Shown: positions 59,937 through 64,000 of the stretch, in pieces | How the letters are laid out: each line of letters opens with the position of its first letter | Position numbering within the stretch: the stretch's first letter is position 1 | DNA from: Akkermansia sp. | Lineage (GTDB): Bacteria > Verrucomicrobiota > Verrucomicrobiia > Verrucomicrobiales > Akkermansiaceae | Length of the DNA stretch: 64,000 nt | Reading direction: 5' to 3' | NCBI GenBank assembly: GCA_017558555.1 | Contig: JAFYUJ010000009.1 | Location: forward strand, 62,001-126,000 | Notes under the pieces: model-generated | Told to the model about the DNA's origin: nothing | What the model saw: only the letters and a program-made list of their open reading frames with translations | The model's database searches: none | Program-made: the position numbers and the translations under genes

Positions 59937-62900
59937 GTGGCAAAAGCACTCACAGAGATTGCAGCACAATCTTCCGCCTTTGCAGAAGAGCTGAAGAAGC
60001 TACGGCATCGCACATTGGGCAGCCCGATTATTTTTCCACGCACCAGCCCCGCAGCCTTTTCATTTGTGGCTGCGATGGTAGCCGGGCATGTACCGGGCAA
60101 GGGGCGCACCTGGGTGGTGGCGGATGCCCTGCCCCAGCAAGAGCGCGTGGCTGCAGAGCTGAGCTTGTGGACAGAATCCACCTGCATCTTTGTACCGGAG
60201 CGAGAGATACATATCAACAACGGTTTGAGTGACCCTGATCTGGCAGCAGAGAGGCTGGAAGCCATACGCGAGATTTCCCGTCCTGCTTGTACACCGCAGG
60301 TGGTCGTCGTGACAGCAGCGGGGTTGAAACAACCCATCCCGCAGTTCAACACGGCACAAGAAACCGCATGCAAACTGAGCGTGGGCAAAGAGTACGCACC
60401 GGAAGCGCTGATACAATTGCTACAACAGCACGATTTTGAACGGGTAGAGCAAGTAACGGCGCGTGGGCAGTGGAGCTTGCGAGGTGGCATTCTGGATGTC
60501 TTTCCTCTACAAACAGCATGGCCCCTGCGTGTGGAGTTTTTTGGGGATGAGGTAGAAAGCATCCGAGCGTTCGATGTAGACTCTCAGCTGTCTTTCAAGA
60601 AACTGGCAGATACAGAACTGGTGCTGGAAGAACCACCGGATGATGCGTGTCTGCAAGATTTGATTGCGCAACATGACCGCGTCATTTCCCTGCCGGGGAG
60701 TGGCGTACCCGGGGATGTGCTGGTATTCGAAACGCCACCGGACGTGGCTGATGTCCTGCCTGATTTGGATGCGCTGACAGCGACAGAGCCACTAGCCATC
60801 TTCGGGGAACCGCTGGGCAGCTTTGAAAGCGGTGATTTTGTGATGCAGGAAGCACGCCGCAACCTGGCGCGCATGAGCTTGCTGAAATGGCGGCAGGAAA
60901 AGTGGCGCGTGGTCATGTATTTCCCCCACGAGGGCGAAAAAAAGCGATTTGAAGAGATTTGCGGCGAGGATGAAGCTTGGCAAAGCGTGCAAGCCAGAGA
61001 TGGTGAACTGCCCTTCGGGTTCACCATACCTGCGGCAAAGCTGGCCGTTTTGTCCGCAGCGGAGTTATTTGGGCGCTATACCTCGGCTCGAGCTCGCCGC
61101 AAGAATGATTTAGCAGACAGACTGCGCCGGGAACGCGCCCAGGCACCGCTACGCGAGATTGCACCGGGAGATTTGGTGATACACGCCGCGCACGGGCTGG
61201 GCAAGTTTGTGGGCATCGTGCAGGACCCGAAGACCGCAGAAGAAGAACTGCATATTGAGTACGCCGGTGGCGTGCTTCTGCGCATCCCGCTGCGGCAGGG
61301 GCACCTGGTATCCAAATACGTGGGGCTGGGCGCTCGCACCCCCGAGCTGAGCAAACTGGGAGATGCCCGCTGGCGCCGCGCTTGCCAGGCTGCGGAAAAA
61401 GCTGTAGCCGACTACGCCGCTCAGCTGCTGGAAGTACAAGCCGAGCGCGAGAGCAACTCCGGCTATGCCCACCCGGCAGATTCCTCGTGGATGTGGCAGT
61501 TCGAATCAAGCTTCCCTTACCGCGAAACGCCAGACCAACTCCGCGCCATCGCCCAAACCAAGGCAGACATGGAAGCCCCCCGCCCCATGGACCGCCTGAT
61601 TTGCGGTGATGTGGGCTTCGGCAAGACCGAGGTAGCCATCCGTGCAGCCTTCAAATGTGTGACCGGCGGGAAACAAGCTGCCATTCTGGCCCCCACAACG
61701 GTGCTGGCAGACCAGCACTGGCGCACTTTCCGTGCTCGCATGAGCGAATACCCCATCCGCATTGAGCTGCTGAGCCGCTTTACCCCACCCAAAAAGGCTG
61801 CTGAAATCATCGCCGGTCTGGAGAATGGGGATGTCGACATTGTGGTGGGCACACACCGCATTATCTCCAAGGACATGCGGTTCAAAAATCTGGGGTTGGC
61901 GGTCATCGATGAAGAGCAGCGTTTTGGTGTGCGCCACAAGGAGCAATTCAAGCGCATGTTCCGCATGGTGGATATGCTCACGCTTTCAGCCACCCCCATC
62001 CCCCGCACGCTGTATGTAGCGCTGATGGGAGCCAGAGATATGAGCACCATCGAAACGGCTCCTCTCAATCGTCTGCCGGTGCAAACGGCTGTATGTCCCT
62101 ACGACGAGGAGCTGATTGCCAAAGCCATCGAGCGAGAATTGGCGCGCGATGGACAGATTTTCTTCCTGCACAACCGCGTGCAAAGCATCCGCGAAAAAGA
62201 GGCTGAGCTGAAGCGCCTTGTCCCCAAAGCCCGCATCGTGGTGGGGCATGGACAGATGGACAAGGGGGAGCTGGAGTGTATCATGCGAGACTTCGTGGCC
62301 GGCAAAGCCGATGTCCTGCTCTCCACCACCATCATCGAAAGCGGTATCGATATCCCCAATGCCAACACCATCATCATCGACCGTGCAGACCGCTTCGGGC
62401 TGGCAGATTTGTACCAGCTGCGCGGGCGAGTAGGCCGTGGTGGGCACAGGGCCTATGCCTACCTGCTGCTACCTCCGGATGCACTCTGCACCAGCGACGC
62501 CCGCAAACGAGTCTCAGCCATCAAGCAATACACGGAGCTGGGCAGCGGCTTCAAAATCGCCATGCGCGACCTGGAAATCCGTGGCGCAGGCAATTTGCTG
62601 GGGACCCAGCAAAGCGGACATATTGCAGCCATCGGGTTCGAGCTGTATTGCCAACTTCTGCGCCAATCCATAGAGAGATTGCAAGGGAAAGTACCTGCCA
62701 TACGCGCCGATGCCACGGTGAAAGCAGATTTCCTCTGCATCAGCGAGGCAACCATGTCCACCCGAACCACAGGAAGCAACGAAATGCTGGGCGCTTACCT
62801 GCCATCTGCCTACATCGAATCCACCCGCACGCGCATGGCCTGCTACACCCAGTTAGCTAAGTGCTGCACCCACGCAGATGCTGATGAACTGGAGGCTCAA

Positions 62901-63134
62901 TGGAAGGACCGCTTTGGCACCCTGCCCGCAGAGGCTCAACATTTACTGCTGATGCACAAAATCAAGATTGCGGCTTCCAACCGCAACATCTCCCAGGTGG
63001 AAGTGAGCGGACAGAAGCTCATGCTCACCCGCAATAACGACTATATCCTGCTCGACCGCCGCTTCCCCAGACTCCGCAAACTGCACGCGGCAGATAAATT
63101 GAGAGAAACGCTGCAATTCCTTTTGGATATGTAA
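59937..63134 (+). CDS. mfd: Transcription-repair coupling factor Mfd
   Basis: This 1065-residue SF2 translocase releases stalled RNA polymerase and recruits UvrA. The UvrB-like N-terminal module contains RGGILDVFPL, the RNAP-interaction domain contains GDLVIHAAHGLGKFVGI, Walker A K563 lies in GDVGFGKTE and D658 in DEEQRFGV. The TRG motif and the C-terminal regulatory domain follow. The reading frame is open for ~80 codons upstream inside the deaminase gene, but no start codon near the stop is better than the GTG at 59937. The length is slightly below the usual ~1150. Confidence 0.94.
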   Translation: MAKALTEIAAQSSAFAEELKKLRHRTLGSPIIFPRTSPAAFSFVAAMVAGHVPGKGRTWVVADALPQQERVAAELSLWTESTCIFVPEREIHINNGLSDPDLAAERLEAIREISRPACTPQVVVVTAAGLKQPIPQFNTAQETACKLSVGKEYAPEALIQLLQQHDFERVEQVTARGQWSLRGGILDVFPLQTAWPLRVEFFGDEVESIRAFDVDSQLSFKKLADTELVLEEPPDDACLQDLIAQHDRVISLPGSGVPGDVLVFETPPDVADVLPDLDALTATEPLAIFGEPLGSFESGDFVMQEARRNLARMSLLKWRQEKWRVVMYFPHEGEKKRFEEICGEDEAWQSVQARDGELPFGFTIPAAKLAVLSAAELFGRYTSARARRKNDLADRLRRERAQAPLREIAPGDLVIHAAHGLGKFVGIVQDPKTAEEELHIEYAGGVLLRIPLRQGHLVSKYVGLGARTPELSKLGDARWRRACQAAEKAVADYAAQLLEVQAERESNSGYAHPADSSWMWQFESSFPYRETPDQLRAIAQTKADMEAPRPMDRLICGDVGFGKTEVAIRAAFKCVTGGKQAAILAPTTVLADQHWRTFRARMSEYPIRIELLSRFTPPKKAAEIIAGLENGDVDIVVGTHRIISKDMRFKNLGLAVIDEEQRFGVRHKEQFKRMFRMVDMLTLSATPIPRTLYVALMGARDMSTIETAPLNRLPVQTAVCPYDEELIAKAIERELARDGQIFFLHNRVQSIREKEAELKRLVPKARIVVGHGQMDKGELECIMRDFVAGKADVLLSTTIIESGIDIPNANTIIIDRADRFGLADLYQLRGRVGRGGHRAYAYLLLPPDALCTSDARKRVSAIKQYTELGSGFKIAMRDLEIRGAGNLLGTQQSGHIAAIGFELYCQLLRQSIERLQGKVPAIRADATVKADFLCISEATMSTRTTGSNEMLGAYLPSAYIESTRTRMACYTQLAKCCTHADADELEAQWKDRFGTLPAEAQHLLLMHKIKIAASNRNISQVEVSGQKLMLTRNNDYILLDRRFPRLRKLHAADKLRETLQFLLDM

Positions 63135-63137
63135 TGA

Positions 63138-63175
63138 ACAAAGGCTCTTCCTTTCCGGAAGAGCCTTTGTGTATT
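63138..63175 (+). terminator. Terminator between mfd and converging gene
   Basis: A perfect 14-bp stem (63138-63151 with 63157-63170) with a 5-nt loop. The T-run is weak on both sides, so it may act in both directions for mfd and the minus-strand gene at 63197. Confidence 0.65.
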
Positions 63176-63196
63176 CAGATGATGCAATCCGTCTGC

Positions 63197-64000
63197 TTAG
63201 GCGGCGGCCGGCGTAGCGGCAGAGGGAGCCGGAGTCGGCGCAGCGGCGGGGGCAGGAGCGGCAGCGGGAGCCGGAGCTGCGTCAGCAGCAGGAGCGGCAG
63301 GCTTGGGTGTCACCTTGGGTGCGCCCTCGGGTGCGGGGGAAATGTAGTACACCACCCCATCCACCATGGCCTGATAGTAGCCACCGGGAAGAATCTTGAT
63401 GCTCACGGTGCGGCCGGCATAGTTGAAGGGGGGAGGATTCACTTTGTAGCGGCGAAGCTCGGGGGCATCGGGCTGGTCGGGGTCGCGCACCACCACCGTG
63501 ATGGGGCCATGAATGGGCTCAGCCTGCACCATGGGGGTGCTGTAGCTGCGATCCTTGTGCATGAATCCACAGGGATAGATGGTACCGGCAGCGTCCTGAG
63601 CCTCAATAAACAGGCGGTTGGGGGTACCGTTGGTAATTTTCACCGTGTAATCCATCAGCTCAGCCTGCGCAGCGGGTGTGGCTGTGTTGGCAGACCCCAC
63701 AGCGGGGAAAACGGAAGAAACGGCCGACGAAGCAGCTGTCTGGAAAGAGGCAAAATTATTGCCTACAGCAGGAGCACCGGGCGTGGTCGGCATGGCCACC
63801 GCCGTGGGCATCTGAGATACAGCAGGCTGAATCAAAGAAGGCTGCGCTGCGGGCTGCCCAACAGTGGCAGAACCATCAGCATAGGCAGCGGCTTGCTGTT
63901 CAAATGCAGCATCGGTATCATTGCTCACAGCAACGGGTGACTGCCCCGGCAATGCGAGGTACTGGCGATTACGCAGCACGTTGCCCAGCGTATTGGCGGG
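63197..64000 (-). CDS. Ala/Pro-rich hypothetical protein, 5' partial
   Basis: The frame is open to the window edge, so the N-terminus is missing. About 268 residues are visible. A Gln/Ala/Pro/Ser-rich stretch spans roughly the first 100. A compact ~110-residue domain follows (YTVKITNGTPNRLFIEAQDA, later VKILPGGYYQAMVDGVVYYI). The final ~40 residues are an Ala/Pro repeat. The central domain is beta-rich by composition, and I do not recognise it. The low-complexity ends suggest an extracytoplasmic, wall-associated protein (inference). Confidence 0.65.
   Translation of the reverse strand, partial: PANTLGNVLRNRQYLALPGQSPVAVSNDTDAAFEQQAAAYADGSATVGQPAAQPSLIQPAVSQMPTAVAMPTTPGAPAVGNNFASFQTAASSAVSSVFPAVGSANTATPAAQAELMDYTVKITNGTPNRLFIEAQDAAGTIYPCGFMHKDRSYSTPMVQAEPIHGPITVVVRDPDQPDAPELRRYKVNPPPFNYAGRTVSIKILPGGYYQAMVDGVVYYISPAPEGAPKVTPKPAAPAADAAPAPAAAPAPAAAPTPAPSAATPAAA

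Noticed and set aside
1-64000. tRNA, rRNA, CRISPR arrays and insertion sequences
   Set aside because: No cloverleaf-like sequence, ribosomal RNA, regularly spaced repeat array or transposase was recognised by eye. A covariance-model scan would be needed to exclude small RNAs.

Overview
The window looks like chromosomal DNA of a Gram-negative bacterium, most plausibly a Verrucomicrobiota member near Akkermansia. This is inferred from the gene mix and protein style, not from a database search. GC content looks moderate, coding density is high, and no gap between genes exceeds about 225 bp. I see no rRNA, tRNA, CRISPR array or insertion sequence. Both edges cut through genes.

Layout. 1-4.0 kb: envelope glycosylation genes (ELM1-like protein, two tandem GT4 enzymes) overlapping an umuD-like gene and an acyl-ACP thioesterase. 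4.1-11 kb: UDP-glucuronate decarboxylase, an atypical old-yellow-enzyme protein with a MerR regulator, RseP, a patatin and LepA. 11.1-14 kb: hypothetical, TadA, YbeY, RpoN. 14.1-19.4 kb: ankyrin protein, zinc/manganese-type ABC importer, pseudopilin, DAHP synthase. 19.5-24.9 kb: MBOAT O-acyltransferase with two SGNH proteins, then FucU, QueD and BioG. 24.9-30.5 kb: transglutaminase-like protein, PAS-SpoIIE phosphatase, Ser/Thr kinase, and a divergent pair of small unknown genes. 30.5-38.2 kb (minus): ExbB-ExbD-TPR-PBP-SuhB-RsmB operon. 38.2-44.7 kb (minus): serS followed by a second, divergent ExbB/ExbD set, two tandem secreted papain-like peptidases and a D-Ala-D-Ala dipeptidase. 44.9-47.8 kb: tyrosine recombinase and HtpG. 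47.9-59.2 kb: membrane protein, ROK kinase, HdeD, SOD, PP2C, LysS, an enolase-superfamily protein, ZupT, NAD kinase, ArgB, CorA and an AP2-like protein. 59.5-64 kb: dCMP-type deaminase, Mfd and a partial Ala/Pro-rich protein.

Two themes stand out. First, many genes have a sigma70-type promoter whose -10 box ends only 6-11 nt before the start codon. This implies leaderless or almost leaderless mRNAs, and it settles several start codons. Second, several gene pairs combine a normal enzyme with a copy, or a domain, that has lost its catalytic residues: a GT4 paralogue, a class A PBP without its SxxK serine, an ExbD without its membrane aspartate, and an OYE without its Asn/Tyr pair.

The best candidate for an undescribed system is the 38.2-43.4 kb minus-strand cluster: ExbB2, an ExbD2 with no membrane acid, a TonB-sized anchored protein, a zinc-ribbon membrane microprotein, two exported C39-like peptidases and a VanX-like dipeptidase.
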